Source: Ruminococcus sp.
GTDB taxonomy: Bacteria; Bacillota; Clostridia; Oscillospirales; Ruminococcaceae
Reading direction: 5' to 3'
Assembly (NCBI GenBank): GCA_015066715.1
Contig: SVNU01000001.1
Span: forward strand, 76,318 to 120,822
Length of the DNA stretch: 44,505 nucleotides
Shown: positions 17,568 to 27,369 of the stretch, one piece after another
How the letters are laid out: every line of letters starts with the position of its first letter
Position numbering within the stretch: position 1 is the first letter of the stretch
Notes under the pieces: model-generated
What the model saw: only the letters and a program-made list of their open reading frames with translations
The model's database searches: none
What the model was told of the DNA's origin: nothing
Translations under genes and position numbers: made by a program

Positions 17568-18302
17568 CTAATAAAAAATTCTGTTAAGATAAAGTCCGTG
17601 TGCCTGTGCAGTTTTACCTGCCTGTTGCCTGTCCTTTGAATCCATTATTCTTTTAATATCCGTAACATCAATCCTGCCTTCATTTACCATAATAAGAGTT
17701 CCCACCATAATCCTAATCATATTATACAGAAAACCATCGCCTTTTACAAGCATTTTAAGCAAAACCCCATTACTTTCCACATCAAAATTGTAAATTGTGC
17801 GGACAGTACTGTGCTTTCCAGTACTGTCAGAGCAAAAAGCCCTGAAGTCATGAGTACCCACAAATTCCTGTGCTGCTTTCCTTATAAGCTCCTCATTTAC
17901 AGGTCGTCTGTAATGCAGTGCAAGATCAGTGGCAAAAGGGTTTTTGCTCTCACTGCAGTGCATGAGATAAACATATTCCTTTGCCTTACATGAAAATCTT
18001 GCATGAAAATCATCGGTGGCTTCCTCGCAGGACAATATTGATATGTCATCGGGAAGCCTGCCGTTTACACCTCTTACGAAATTCTTTGTCGGTATAAGAC
18101 TGTTTGTCCTGACCGAAAAGCAGTAGCTGTTTGCATGAACTCCTGTATCAGTTCTTGAACAGCCGTTTATTGTAACCTTCTCATTAAGTACAGAGGAAAC
18201 ATGCTTTTCCACAACCTCCTGAACAGTCACTGCATTATCCTGTCTCTGAAAGCCGTGATAATTTGTTCCTCTGTACGACATCATAACCTTTAAATTACGC
18301 AT
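17568..18302 (-). CDS. truA: tRNA pseudouridine(38-40) synthase
   Basis: Converts uridines 38-40 of the anticodon stem to pseudouridine. Seen: MSYRGTNYHGFQRQ at the N-terminus, the catalytic Asp52 in CSRTDTGVHA, then KEYVYLM, HDFRAFCS and FLYNMIRIMVGTL. I start it at ATG 18302, giving 244 residues, the family length. It overlaps the end of the yfhO-like gene by 8 bp. The longer frame upstream falls within that gene and is not family-like. Confidence 0.95.
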   Translation of the reverse strand: MRNLKVMMSYRGTNYHGFQRQDNAVTVQEVVEKHVSSVLNEKVTINGCSRTDTGVHANSYCFSVRTNSLIPTKNFVRGVNGRLPDDISILSCEEATDDFHARFSCKAKEYVYLMHCSESKNPFATDLALHYRRPVNEELIRKAAQEFVGTHDFRAFCSDSTGKHSTVRTIYNFDVESNGVLLKMLVKGDGFLYNMIRIMVGTLIMVNEGRIDVTDIKRIMDSKDRQQAGKTAQAHGLYLNRIFY

Positions 18303-21189
18303 CTTCCTGTGTATCCGTTTCTTTTCCGGAATCAGAATTTTCCTGTGTATCAGCTTCCTTTTCCTCTGAAAGTGAGGTAATTTCCGGAACATCTGTCATC
18401 CCTTCGGAAATTTCCTTTACTGCCCTTGCATATTCTTCCTCAGGATCAGGTTCTTCCTCCGGCTCCTTCGGTTCATCCGGCGCATTCATATTAATGCATG
18501 CCTGCTCGAAATCATCAATATAATCTCTTGCAAACGCTGCCTTTGCCTTGTCTGCCGAAGCCTGTGCCCTGACTTTTGCGGAATACTTTCTCTCGATAAC
18601 CCATACTGCTGCAAAAACAATGAGTGAGCATACCGAAATAACAGCACCGGCTGCAAATCCCGGCGGACAGTATTTCAGCTTGATTTCATGTGTTCCCTGT
18701 GTTACCGGAATGCATACAAAAGCGTCACAAAGAGGAGTTATTTCAGCTTCTTCACCGTCAATATACGCTGTCCAGCCTCCGTCATGCGGGATTGAAGTGT
18801 AAAGAACACCATCATTTTCTGCTGTAAATGTACCCTCTATATGAGTATCATCATATGAAGTAACCTCAAGACCTCCGGCTGCAAGCTTTTCAACAGCCTG
18901 TCTGAACATAATCTGATCTATCTGGTATACAAACATTTTTCCGCTTCCTGATTTTTCCTTTTCAATATCAGCATAGAATGAAATAACATCTCCAGGAGAA
19001 TAATTGCCCACCGCTGTTATTGTTTTATATTTCTGTGTCGGTATTGACTGGGATTTAACATCCCCTTCCTTTACCTTAAAACCATTGGAATTTTCGAAAT
19101 TCACAGTTGCATAAACAGGTCCTTTTTTCTCAATAAGGTAGTTATATTTCACATAGCAGTCATCAGTGCCGTCGCTTGGTTTTTCGTACTGATAATTGTA
19201 ATAACCTATATCTGTTTTTGTAACGTTAACTCCCTTGTGTCCTACATCCTTTACATCAATCTGATATAAAACATCCTCGTCGATTCCTGCCGCGAGACGG
19301 AAAAGTTCATTCTGGTTATCAGCCTGTGTTTCACCATCGCCTGTGTAATTCATAATATCACTGTCAGCAACAAATGCAATCGGAAGGTGCGCATTGTTTT
19401 CATACATAGTCACAAGATTTGAATCCGCAACCTCATCAAAGAAGGTTTCATCTCCGGAAAAACCATCCTGTGCGATCAGATATCTGATATTAAGAAGACT
19501 GTTCATAATCGGTGTTGACTGAGTATAGTAATATCTGTTTCCGGCAGCACTTGCCTGAATTCCAAGCCCTTCAAGAAATTTTGTTATGTTTACATTTGCT
19601 GTTGACGAAAACTGGGAAACGCCCTTGACGCCATAAAGTGCCGGGTCGTTTATAGAATAATTCGTTGTGAATTCTGTACGGTAAAAATCATCCTTCGGAT
19701 TCTCTCTCTGCTCCAGAACCTCGGTAACATTGTCACTATTTTTAGGGTAAATGCTGTAGGTTGTTGTTGTAACGGTAGTAACGCCTATATATGCATTCCA
19801 TCCCATTTCAACAGTACATACAAGTGCAACAGCTGCCCCCATTACCTTTTTGTTGATAAGCTTTCTTTCATAAACAAACATTATTGCAACATAGACAATA
19901 CATGCAATAACACTCTTGAGTACTGCCTGTGACTCCTGGTTGTTATGTGCAATCAACGCAACAGCAAGGGTCATTATTGCCATTGACATTATATCGAAAA
20001 CATCTATATCCTCTGTTATAACAGTAAATGCCCTGTAGGCTGCTGCAACAAGAATAAACGAGAACAGGAATGAGAATCTGTATGGAATCATATTTGTAAA
20101 ATGGAAACCATGCCAGATGTAATTGAGCACATTCATATTACAGCTTACTACTATGAACGCAAGATAAAGTACTGTAATAATCTTTTCTCTGATTTTAATT
20201 TTTCTGTTAACCAAAAATACTCCCAGCAGGATTATTGCAAACATTCCGCAGTAGAAATTCGGGAGTCCTTCCTTAGCCGTAGGCTCATGAAAACCTATTA
20301 CGTTTGAAATCATCATATACCAGGTTTCATAGAAGTCTATAAACTTCGGAAATTCATTATCCACGCTGTTTGTCAGCTGAAGCGCCAGATATGCCGGAAT
20401 AAGCATAAATGCACCAAGACCAAGTCCCAGAGCAGTCGAACCGATAATCTGTCCTAGTCTTAAAAGAGAATTTTTAAAGCCTTTCCAGCAGATTATTACA
20501 CTTGCGGCAAATACCAGCACTGTAAAAATGCATGTAAAAAGTCCTATATAGAAATTTGATACAAGGGATAAGGCAAGTGAAATTACATAAAGTCTGAATT
20601 TTCCTTCCTTCACAAGCATTATTGTCCCAAGTACAACAAGAGGAAGAAGTGCTACTGTATCAATCCATATAAGATTCCAGTAATAGCCCATTATGTATGC
20701 GCAAAGAGCATACATAACACCGAACCCTGCAATTGTAATATCATTTCTTTTAAATACATGCTTTAAAAATATGGCAAAAAAGAGTCCTGCACAACCGATT
20801 TTTATTGTAAGAAAAAGAGTCAGTGCATCTCTTGAATACTCAAGAGGAAAAAATACCGACAGCAGGTTCAGAGGACTTGCTGCATAATAGGACATTACTG
20901 ACAGAAAATTTGTTCCAAGCCCCGTATTCCATGAGTAAAGGAGCGATGACATATTCTGCAGTTTATCATGTTCCTCCTGAAAAAACGGGAAATACTGATG
21001 CCATAAATCAGTTACAAGAATTTGCTTGTCCCCGAAAGGATGTACCTCATAATAAATAAACATTCCCCACATAATCAGAAAAGGAATTATAAAGCTCAAA
21101 AACAAAAACAGCCTTGTTTCTCCCTTTGAATTATAAAGAAGCATATTTTTAAGGCTTCTTTTTTGTACTGACTTTTTTATATTAGTCAT
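18295..21189 (-). CDS. YfhO family membrane protein
   Basis: Large polytopic membrane protein of the YfhO family, related to GT-C glycosyltransferases; Bacillus YfhO and relatives help glycosylate lipoteichoic acid or other wall polymers. Seen: about 12-13 hydrophobic segments in the first 470 residues, the early loop VTDLWHQYFPFF with an Asp typical of GT-C catalysis, an extracellular region to about 830 ending near HDGGWTAYIDG, and a last membrane segment with GFAAGAVISVCSLIVFAAVW. A charged tail of about 110 residues follows, rich in Glu, Asp and Pro. I start it at ATG 21189: AGGTGG at 21203-21198 is 8 nt upstream, while a GTG at 21201 overlaps that site. 964 aa. Confidence 0.86.
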   Translation of the reverse strand: MTNIKKSVQKRSLKNMLLYNSKGETRLFLFLSFIIPFLIMWGMFIYYEVHPFGDKQILVTDLWHQYFPFFQEEHDKLQNMSSLLYSWNTGLGTNFLSVMSYYAASPLNLLSVFFPLEYSRDALTLFLTIKIGCAGLFFAIFLKHVFKRNDITIAGFGVMYALCAYIMGYYWNLIWIDTVALLPLVVLGTIMLVKEGKFRLYVISLALSLVSNFYIGLFTCIFTVLVFAASVIICWKGFKNSLLRLGQIIGSTALGLGLGAFMLIPAYLALQLTNSVDNEFPKFIDFYETWYMMISNVIGFHEPTAKEGLPNFYCGMFAIILLGVFLVNRKIKIREKIITVLYLAFIVVSCNMNVLNYIWHGFHFTNMIPYRFSFLFSFILVAAAYRAFTVITEDIDVFDIMSMAIMTLAVALIAHNNQESQAVLKSVIACIVYVAIMFVYERKLINKKVMGAAVALVCTVEMGWNAYIGVTTVTTTTYSIYPKNSDNVTEVLEQRENPKDDFYRTEFTTNYSINDPALYGVKGVSQFSSTANVNITKFLEGLGIQASAAGNRYYYTQSTPIMNSLLNIRYLIAQDGFSGDETFFDEVADSNLVTMYENNAHLPIAFVADSDIMNYTGDGETQADNQNELFRLAAGIDEDVLYQIDVKDVGHKGVNVTKTDIGYYNYQYEKPSDGTDDCYVKYNYLIEKKGPVYATVNFENSNGFKVKEGDVKSQSIPTQKYKTITAVGNYSPGDVISFYADIEKEKSGSGKMFVYQIDQIMFRQAVEKLAAGGLEVTSYDDTHIEGTFTAENDGVLYTSIPHDGGWTAYIDGEEAEITPLCDAFVCIPVTQGTHEIKLKYCPPGFAAGAVISVCSLIVFAAVWVIERKYSAKVRAQASADKAKAAFARDYIDDFEQACINMNAPDEPKEPEEEPDPEEEYARAVKEISEGMTDVPEITSLSEEKEADTQENSDSGKETDTQEDA

Positions 21190-21222
21190 ATTTACTTCCA
21201 CCTTTTTTACTCATAATTATCC

Positions 21223-22026
21223 TTACTGCGCAATATTTACATAAATCACCGAAATCATAAAAAGCAGGCTTAAACAAAGCGCTGTAAAATCTGTCCAGTC
21301 ACATTTAAGCTGACGCATTTTTGTACGCCCTTCACCACCGTTATAGCAACGGCATTCCATAGCAGTTGCAAGCTCCCCTGCACGTCTTACCGCCGAAATA
21401 AAAAGCGGTATAATTACAGGAACAACTGATTTTATCCTGTCCTTTATATTTCCGCCGTCCATATCAACGCCCCTTGCTTTCTGCGCAGACATTATCTTAT
21501 CGGTTTCTTCTATAAGCGTAGGGACAAATCTCAGCGCAATTGTCATCATCATTGCAAGGTCATGAACAGGTAATTTCAGCTTTTTAAGGGGTGACAGCAG
21601 TCTTTCAATAGCGTCTGTCAGTGCAATGGGTGAAGTGGTATATGTCAGAAGCGATGTTCCTGCAATAAGAAGTACAATTCTTATAATCATAAATACTGAA
21701 GTGTAAACCCCTGTATCTGTGATTTTTATAAACTTCCACTCAAAAAGCGGTTCTCCGCCAGTTATCAGAAATAGATTCAGAACAGATGTAATAAGCAGTA
21801 TCATAACAACCGGCTTTAAGCTTTTTAAAATCATTTTAAACGGAATCTGCGAAAGTATTATTGACATAAAACAAAATACCGCACCAACTTCAAGGCATAC
21901 AGCACTGCTTCCTATAAAAAGCATTGCTATAAAAATAACCGCAATAATTATTTTGAATCTCGGGTCAATTCTGTGTACTATACTGTTACCCGGAAAAAAC
22001 TGCCCCAGTGTAATATCCTTTAGCAT
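21223..22026 (-). CDS. ecfT: ECF transporter transmembrane component T
   Basis: Membrane coupling protein of an energy-coupling-factor transporter, linking the two ATPases to an S component that binds the vitamin or metal. Seen: FFPGNSIVHRIDPRFKI at the N-terminus, five or six hydrophobic segments, and the cytoplasmic coupling motifs SAQKARGVDM and AMECRCYNGG. 267 aa. Its ATG shares one base with the ecfA2 stop (TGATG). No S-component gene is visible in the window, which fits the shared (group II) type of ECF module. Confidence 0.95.
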   Translation of the reverse strand: MLKDITLGQFFPGNSIVHRIDPRFKIIIAVIFIAMLFIGSSAVCLEVGAVFCFMSIILSQIPFKMILKSLKPVVMILLITSVLNLFLITGGEPLFEWKFIKITDTGVYTSVFMIIRIVLLIAGTSLLTYTTSPIALTDAIERLLSPLKKLKLPVHDLAMMMTIALRFVPTLIEETDKIMSAQKARGVDMDGGNIKDRIKSVVPVIIPLFISAVRRAGELATAMECRCYNGGEGRTKMRQLKCDWTDFTALCLSLLFMISVIYVNIAQ

Positions 22027-22889
22027 CAGATTGTCCCCCTTTTTCTAAGCTCTGAAGCAATAAGCTCTGAAGCATATTTTACAGTATAAACCTCGTCATG
22101 CATATCAATGCCTCTTGCTTTGAGCATATCAAAAACCCGTGTAATCTGCGGTACGGAAAGACCCATCTGAGCAATTTCCTCGGAGCGTCTGAATACCGCC
22201 GGCGGTGTGTCATAGCAAAAAAGCTTTGATTCATTCATAACAAGAATTTTCGATGCAAATTTTGCAACATCCTCCATACTGTGAGAAACCAGCAAAACGG
22301 TACAGCCTGTATTCTTATGATACTCCTTTATCTGACCCAGGATTTTATCTCTGCCCTTCGGGTCAAGACCTGCTGTCGGTTCATCAAGAATAAGAACCTC
22401 TGGCTCCATTGCCATTACACCTGCAATAGCAACACGCCTTTTCTGTCCTCCCGAAAGCTCAAAGGGTGATTTCTGAAGTATCTCCTCCGAAAGCCCCACC
22501 GCTTCCGCAGTACGCCTTACTCTGCCGTCAATTTCAGCTTCGCTAAGTCCCATATTTTTAGGGCCAAAGGCTATATCCTTATACACCGTGTCTTCAAAAA
22601 TCTGATATTCGGGATATTGAAAAACAAGCCCTACACGAAATCTTACACTTCGTATATTCTTTTTATTCTCCCAGATATCCTTCCCGTCAAGATAAATTTT
22701 CCCCGCGGTAGGAGCAAGAAGCCCGTTAAAGTGCTGAATAAGTGTGGATTTACCTGAACCGGTATGCCCGATTACCCCGACAAATTCCCCTCTTTCAATC
22801 TCTATATTTACATTGTCAACCGCTGTTTTTTCAAATGGTGACCCCTGACTGTAAATGTAAGTCAGATTTTCTGCTTTCAGTATAGCCAA
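22026..22889 (-). CDS. ecfA2: ECF transporter ATPase A2
   Basis: ABC ATPase of the ECF module. Seen: Walker A GHTGSGKST, Q-loop region VGLVFQYPEYQIFEDTV, signature LSGGQKRRVAIAG, Walker B VLILDEPTAGLDP and the switch histidine in LLVSHSMED. 287 aa. The YPEYQIF form of the Q-loop is typical of the EcfA2 partner. It lies 27 bp after ecfA1 and overlaps ecfT by one base, so the three are co-translated. Confidence 0.95.
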   Translation of the reverse strand: MAILKAENLTYIYSQGSPFEKTAVDNVNIEIERGEFVGVIGHTGSGKSTLIQHFNGLLAPTAGKIYLDGKDIWENKKNIRSVRFRVGLVFQYPEYQIFEDTVYKDIAFGPKNMGLSEAEIDGRVRRTAEAVGLSEEILQKSPFELSGGQKRRVAIAGVMAMEPEVLILDEPTAGLDPKGRDKILGQIKEYHKNTGCTVLLVSHSMEDVAKFASKILVMNESKLFCYDTPPAVFRRSEEIAQMGLSVPQITRVFDMLKARGIDMHDEVYTVKYASELIASELRKRGTI

Positions 22890-22916
22890 CTGCGGCTCTC
22901 CTTTCGATTGTCTGCC

Positions 22917-23750
22917 TTATGACAGAAGCTTTATCAATGCTTCACAACATTCATTTTCGTCTATAATATGTGTATCAAGATTCAGTCCGTATTTATTAAG
23001 CTCATAAATAAGCTCTGTAACCTGCGGTACATCAAGTCCTACAGCTTTAAGCTGCTCAACATTTGAAAACACCTCTTTTGGACAATCGTCCATCAAAACC
23101 TTTCCTTTATCCATTACAATTACTCTTTTGCACTGTGCAGCTTCCTCCATGTAATGGGTAATAAGAATTATCGTTATACCAAATTCCTCATTTAGCTTTT
23201 TTATGGTTTTCATTACCTTGCTTCTTCCGATAGGGTCAAGCATTGCTGTAGGCTCATCAAGCACTATGCACTTAGGGCGCATTGCTATAATTCCTGCAAT
23301 CGCAACCCTCTGCTTCTGACCGCCCGAAAGCTGATGAGGAGCATGAAATCTGTATTTATACATGCCCACCGCCTGCAGAGCCTCATCAACTCTCTGCCTT
23401 ATTTCAGCAGGTGGAACTCCTAAATTTTCAAGTGCAAATGCCACATCTTCCTCAACGATTGTGGCAACAATCTGATTATCGGGATTCTGAAACACCATTC
23501 CGACACGCTGACGGACATCAAAAATCCGTTCCTCATCCGAAGTGTCAATACCATCAACATAAACAGCGCCGCCACTCGGGAGAAGTATCGCATTAAGATG
23601 CTTTGCAAAGGTTGATTTGCCGCATCCGTTATGACCTAAAACAGCCGTCATTTCTCCCTGTTCAAAGGAAAGATTAAGATTTTCAAATACAAAGCTGCCT
23701 TCTTCATCATATTTAAAATCAAGATTTTCTGTCCTGACAATTTTTGCCAT
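22917..23750 (-). CDS. ecfA1: ECF transporter ATPase A1
   Basis: ABC ATPase of the ECF module. Seen: Walker [11 protein letters not shown]-loop [20 protein letters not shown], signature [13 protein letters not shown], Walker [14 protein letters not shown] and LITHYMEEA. The QNPDNQIVA form marks the EcfA1 partner. 277 aa. It begins 3 bp after the methyltransferase gene, so the ecf genes are read from the same transcript as glmM and the methyltransferase. Confidence 0.95.
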   Translation of the reverse strand: MAKIVRTENLDFKYDEEGSFVFENLNLSFEQGEMTAVLGHNGCGKSTFAKHLNAILLPSGGAVYVDGIDTSDEERIFDVRQRVGMVFQNPDNQIVATIVEEDVAFALENLGVPPAEIRQRVDEALQAVGMYKYRFHAPHQLSGGQKQRVAIAGIIAMRPKCIVLDEPTAMLDPIGRSKVMKTIKKLNEEFGITIILITHYMEEAAQCKRVIVMDKGKVLMDDCPKEVFSNVEQLKAVGLDVPQVTELIYELNKYGLNLDTHIIDENECCEALIKLLS

Positions 23751-23753
23751 GGT

Positions 23754-24623
23754 TTATTTTCCTTTCTGCCATATCGCCGTTGAACCGCAGGGCAGAACAA
23801 GTCCGCTTGCTTCTACCGGCAGACCGATTTCATCAAAGCTTACCTCACCGCCATACTGCGGACAGATTGTTTCACCGAGTATGTACCCCATAACAGATGG
23901 CGAAAGACCTGTTGTATAGCTGTTAATCAGAAAGAAAAGAGGATTATCGCTGAGTACTCCCGTACAGAGCTTTACAAGGTCATAAACACAGTCCTCAAGC
24001 TTCCATATTTCTCCGCCGGGACCTCTGCCGTAGCTTGGCGGGTCCATTATTACAGCGTCATATTTTCTTTCACGGCGTATTTCTCTTGCAATGAATTTTT
24101 CGCAGTCATCCACAATCCAGCGTATCGGCTTTTCGGAAAGTCCCGACAAAGCAGCATTTTCCCTTGCCCACGAAACCATTCCCTTTGAAGCATCAACATG
24201 ACAGACTCTGGCACCTGCCGCCGCACATGCAAGCGTCGCACCGCCGGTATAGGCAAACAGATTCAGAACATTTATTTCCCTGCCTGCCCCTTTGATTTTT
24301 TCAGTCATAAAATCCCAGTTTACTGCCTGCTCCGGAAAAAGTCCCGTATGCTTGAAGCCTGTCGGCTTGATGACAAATTTAAGGTTGTTATATGACATTT
24401 CCCAGGACTCCGGCGGCTTTTCCGAAAAGCTCCAGCTTCCACCGCCGTTTGATGAACGGTGATAATGTCCGAGCGCCCTTTTCCACATAGGTGATTTTTT
24501 TTCGGTTTTCCATATAATCTGCGGATCAGGACGGATTAATATATTCCCGTTCCAGCTTTCAAGCTTTTCCTGAGATGTTGTATCTAAAATTCTGTATTCT
24601 TTCCAGTTGTCTGCAATACGCAT
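23754..24623 (-). CDS. Class I SAM-dependent methyltransferase, RlmI-like
   Basis: Probable RNA methyltransferase. Seen: the SAM-binding motif LNLFAYTGGATLACAAAGA, an acidic HVDASKGMVSWARENA, a WIVDDCEKFI segment, and motif IV MDPPSYGRGPGGE. This combination is that of the RlmI/RlmK-like (COG1092) group, which modifies 23S rRNA, but here the N-terminus is short and there is no PUA domain. The substrate is not established. 289 aa, ATG at 24623, between glmM and ecfA1. Confidence 0.83.
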   Translation of the reverse strand: MRIADNWKEYRILDTTSQEKLESWNGNILIRPDPQIIWKTEKKSPMWKRALGHYHRSSNGGGSWSFSEKPPESWEMSYNNLKFVIKPTGFKHTGLFPEQAVNWDFMTEKIKGAGREINVLNLFAYTGGATLACAAAGARVCHVDASKGMVSWARENAALSGLSEKPIRWIVDDCEKFIAREIRRERKYDAVIMDPPSYGRGPGGEIWKLEDCVYDLVKLCTGVLSDNPLFFLINSYTTGLSPSVMGYILGETICPQYGGEVSFDEIGLPVEASGLVLPCGSTAIWQKGK

Positions 24624-24667
24624 TTACACTGCATTCCTTTTCGTTTAAATTTTTTCGTGGATTTTCA

Positions 24668-26017
24668 TCAGCAGGTACGTTCCTTTATTTTATCCGAAAT
24701 GGCAATTGCATATTCGTTAATCTGCTTGAAATCCCTGCCCTCGAGCATTACTCTGATAAGTGGTTCTGTTCCGCTTTCACGTACAAGGATTCTTCCGCTT
24801 TCACCAAGCTCCTCCTCATAACGCTCAATAAGGTCTGTAATCTGGCTGTCGTTCTTCCAGACTTCCCTGCTGCGAGGACTGATTTTAACATTAATCATCA
24901 CCTGTGGGAAATGCTCCATGCATGAAGCAAGCTCTGAAAGCTTCTGTCCCGATTCAGCAAGTATTTCAAGAAGCTTTGCGCCGGAAAGCTGACCGTCACC
25001 TGTGTTTGCTTCATCAAGGAATATAATATGACCGCTCTGCTCGCCGCCCAGATTATATCCGCCCTCGAGCATTTTTTCAAGGACATATCTGTCCCCGACC
25101 TTTGTTGTCAGCATCTTTATTCCGTTATCCTTTGCAAAATACTTGAAGCCTAAATTACTCATTACTGTTACAACAGCTGTATCATTTTTAAGAGTACCCT
25201 GTTCCTTCATAGCCTTTGCGCAGATTGCAATAAGCTTGTCACCATCAATCAGCTGACCTTTCTCGTCAACTGCAAGACATCTGTCTGCATCACCGTCAAA
25301 TGCAAGACCTGCATGACATTTCTTGTCAACCACATACTGCATAAGTCCACCGATATGTGTAGAACCGCAGTTTTCGTTAATGTTTGTGCCGTCAGGTGAA
25401 GCGTTAAGCACAAATACATTTGCTCCAAGACCTTCAAAAAGTCTTTTTGCCGTTGCCGATGCACTTCCGTTTGCACAGTCAAGGGCAATACGAAGTCCTG
25501 TAAGATTACCCTTTATGCTTCTCATGATATGTCTTATGTAATCAGTCTGAGCGTCACGGTAATAATTAACTCTGCCTACATTACCATGTGAAACAAGCTC
25601 CATATCCTCCGGTCTGTCAAGAACCAGAGCTTCAATTTCTTCTTCAACATCATCGGAAAGCTTGTAGCCTGTTGAAGAAAACAGCTTGATTCCGTTATAT
25701 TCAAAGCTGTTGTGTGAGGCTGAAATCATAATACCCGCATCAGCCTTTTTCTGTTCTACAAGCACAGCAACTGCAGGTGTCGGAACAACACCTAAAATTT
25801 CAGCATTTGCTCCAACAGATGTAATACCTGCCACAAGCGCCGCTTCAAGAATATCAGACGAAATTCTTGTATCCTTACCAATAAAAATTGTAGGCTTGTG
25901 CTTTGCTGTTTTAGCAAGTACAATTGCTGCCGCTTTACCGATTTTCATAGCAATTTCACATGTAAGCTCTGTAATTGCCACTCCTCTTGCACCATCAGTG
26001 CCAAATAATCTTCCCAT
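24668..26017 (-). CDS. glmM: Phosphoglucosamine mutase
   Basis: Converts glucosamine-6-phosphate to glucosamine-1-phosphate on the path to UDP-GlcNAc for peptidoglycan. Seen: MGRLFGTDGARGVA at the start, the phosphorylated serine in MISASHNSFEYNGIKLF (Ser101), the metal-binding loop AFDGDADRCLAVDEKG, GGEQSGHIIFLD, and the C-terminal phosphate loop RESGTEPLIRVMLEG. 449 aa, full length. It sits 75 bp after ruvB. With murB elsewhere in the window it belongs to wall precursor supply. Confidence 0.97.
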   Translation of the reverse strand: MGRLFGTDGARGVAITELTCEIAMKIGKAAAIVLAKTAKHKPTIFIGKDTRISSDILEAALVAGITSVGANAEILGVVPTPAVAVLVEQKKADAGIMISASHNSFEYNGIKLFSSTGYKLSDDVEEEIEALVLDRPEDMELVSHGNVGRVNYYRDAQTDYIRHIMRSIKGNLTGLRIALDCANGSASATAKRLFEGLGANVFVLNASPDGTNINENCGSTHIGGLMQYVVDKKCHAGLAFDGDADRCLAVDEKGQLIDGDKLIAICAKAMKEQGTLKNDTAVVTVMSNLGFKYFAKDNGIKMLTTKVGDRYVLEKMLEGGYNLGGEQSGHIIFLDEANTGDGQLSGAKLLEILAESGQKLSELASCMEHFPQVMINVKISPRSREVWKNDSQITDLIERYEEELGESGRILVRESGTEPLIRVMLEGRDFKQINEYAIAISDKIKERTC

Positions 26018-26092
26018 AATAATATTCTCCTGTCTTTAAATTTAAGCAATGCCCCACAAGGCTTTCTGTTGTCCTTGTCCGGTCTGCATTAA

Positions 26093-27115
26093 TTAATCTT
26101 GTTTTTCATACCCGAGATGCTCGTAAGCCAACTTTGTCGCAACTCTGCCACGGGGCGTTCTTGCCAGAAAGCCAAGCTGCATCAGAAACGGTTCACATAC
26201 ATCCTCAAGAGTTATTGCCTCCTCACCGATTGCAGAAGCAAGCGTTTCAAGTCCTGCCGGACCGCCGTTATACCCCTGTATCAGCATTGTGAGCACTCTC
26301 TTGTCAAGGCTGTCAAGTCCCAGTGAATCAATTTCAAGCTGATTAAGCGCTATTGCGGCAATATCCCTTGTTATTTCACCGTTTCCCATAACCTCGGCAA
26401 AATCCCTTACTCTTTTCAGAAGTCTGTTTGCAATTCTCGGAGTACCTCTTGAGCGTTTGGCGATTTCCTCTGCTCCGTCTGCGGTACATGGAATACACAG
26501 AATCTGACTGCTTCTTCTTATAATATCACTCAGCTGATCGGTATTGTAAAGCTCAAGACGCTGAACAATGCCGAATCTGTCACGAAGCGGCGAGGTAAGC
26601 TGTCCTGCACGGGTTGTTGCCCCCACAAGCGTGAACTTTTCAAGCTCAACACGAATTGAACGTGCTGACGGTCCCTTGCCGATTACTATATCAAGAGCGT
26701 TGTCCTCAAGTGCCGGATATAAAATCTCCTCAATGGCACGTGAGAGCCTGTGTATTTCATCAATAAACAAAACATCATTATCCGAAAGGTTTGTAAGCAG
26801 TGCTGCCAGATCTCCCGGTTTTTCAATTGAAGGCCCCGAGGTAATACGCAGATTTGCACCCATTTCATGAGCAATAATTCCTGCAAGTGTTGTTTTACCC
26901 AGTCCCGGCGGCCCATAAAGCAAAACATGGTCAAGGGGTTCATTACGGTTTTTTGCAGCTTTTATATAAATTGCCATGTTTTCCTTTACTTTATCCTGTC
27001 CTATATATTCCGAGAGCGTCTGAGGACGAAGTGTAAACTCCGTTTCAACATCAGCCTCGGTAAATTCGGGAGCAACAGTCCTGCTCTCAAACTCTATGTC
27101 TCCTGTTTCTATCAT
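26093..27115 (-). CDS. ruvB: Holliday junction branch migration helicase RuvB
   Basis: AAA+ motor that drives branch migration with RuvA. Seen: [19 protein letters not shown] at the N-terminus, Walker [13 protein letters not shown], Walker [13 protein letters not shown], sensor 1 [25 protein letters not shown] and the C-terminal winged-helix [13 protein letters not shown]. 340 aa. It is separated from ruvA by a small unknown gene and a 254-bp gap holding a tandem repeat; in most Firmicutes ruvA and ruvB are adjacent. Confidence 0.98.
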   Translation of the reverse strand: MIETGDIEFESRTVAPEFTEADVETEFTLRPQTLSEYIGQDKVKENMAIYIKAAKNRNEPLDHVLLYGPPGLGKTTLAGIIAHEMGANLRITSGPSIEKPGDLAALLTNLSDNDVLFIDEIHRLSRAIEEILYPALEDNALDIVIGKGPSARSIRVELEKFTLVGATTRAGQLTSPLRDRFGIVQRLELYNTDQLSDIIRRSSQILCIPCTADGAEEIAKRSRGTPRIANRLLKRVRDFAEVMGNGEITRDIAAIALNQLEIDSLGLDSLDKRVLTMLIQGYNGGPAGLETLASAIGEEAITLEDVCEPFLMQLGFLARTPRGRVATKLAYEHLGYEKQD

Positions 27116-27151
27116 TTTATTTTCCTTTCCCCGCTTTTCCCCGCTTTTTGA

Positions 27152-27343
27152 AAAAAGCTTGGCAAAAACTTTTAGTTACGCTTTTACTTTGACTGAATTT
27201 GTTACTTTAAGCTCGAAGTGATTACAGAATTACCTCTAAAGTATAATAAAAAGCTTGGCAAAAACTTTTAGTTACGCTTTTACTTTAACTGAATTTGTTA
27301 CTTTAAGCTCGAAGTGGTTGGAAAAATCCGACTGAGGTATGAT
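27152..27343. repeat. 96-bp tandem repeat, two copies plus a degenerate third start
   Basis: A 72-bp core starting AAAAAGCTTGGCAAAAAC is present at 27152-27223 and 27248-27319 with two mismatches (27191/27287 and 27221/27317). Each core is followed by a more divergent 24-bp spacer, so the period is 96 bp. A third start, with ATCTGGCAAAACC, follows at about 27344. A small hairpin GCTTTTTGAAAAAAGC (27143-27158) borders the first copy. It fills the gap between the small unknown gene and ruvB, within the ruv operon. Confidence 0.85.
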
Positions 27344-27369
27344 AAAAAATCTGGCAAAACCCGCTGTAT

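Noticed and set aside
17568-18392. Longer start for truA at 18392
   Set aside because: The extra 30 codons are in the yfhO coding region in another frame; ATG 18302 matches the family.
26018-26092. Possible regulatory RNA before glmM
   Set aside because: Only a weak, imperfect hairpin is present. The glmS ribozyme belongs to glmS, not glmM, and no conserved elements were seen.
27152-27343. Possible CRISPR array
   Set aside because: Repeat unit is 72 bp with 24-bp spacers and only two copies, without cas genes. It is a simple tandem duplication.
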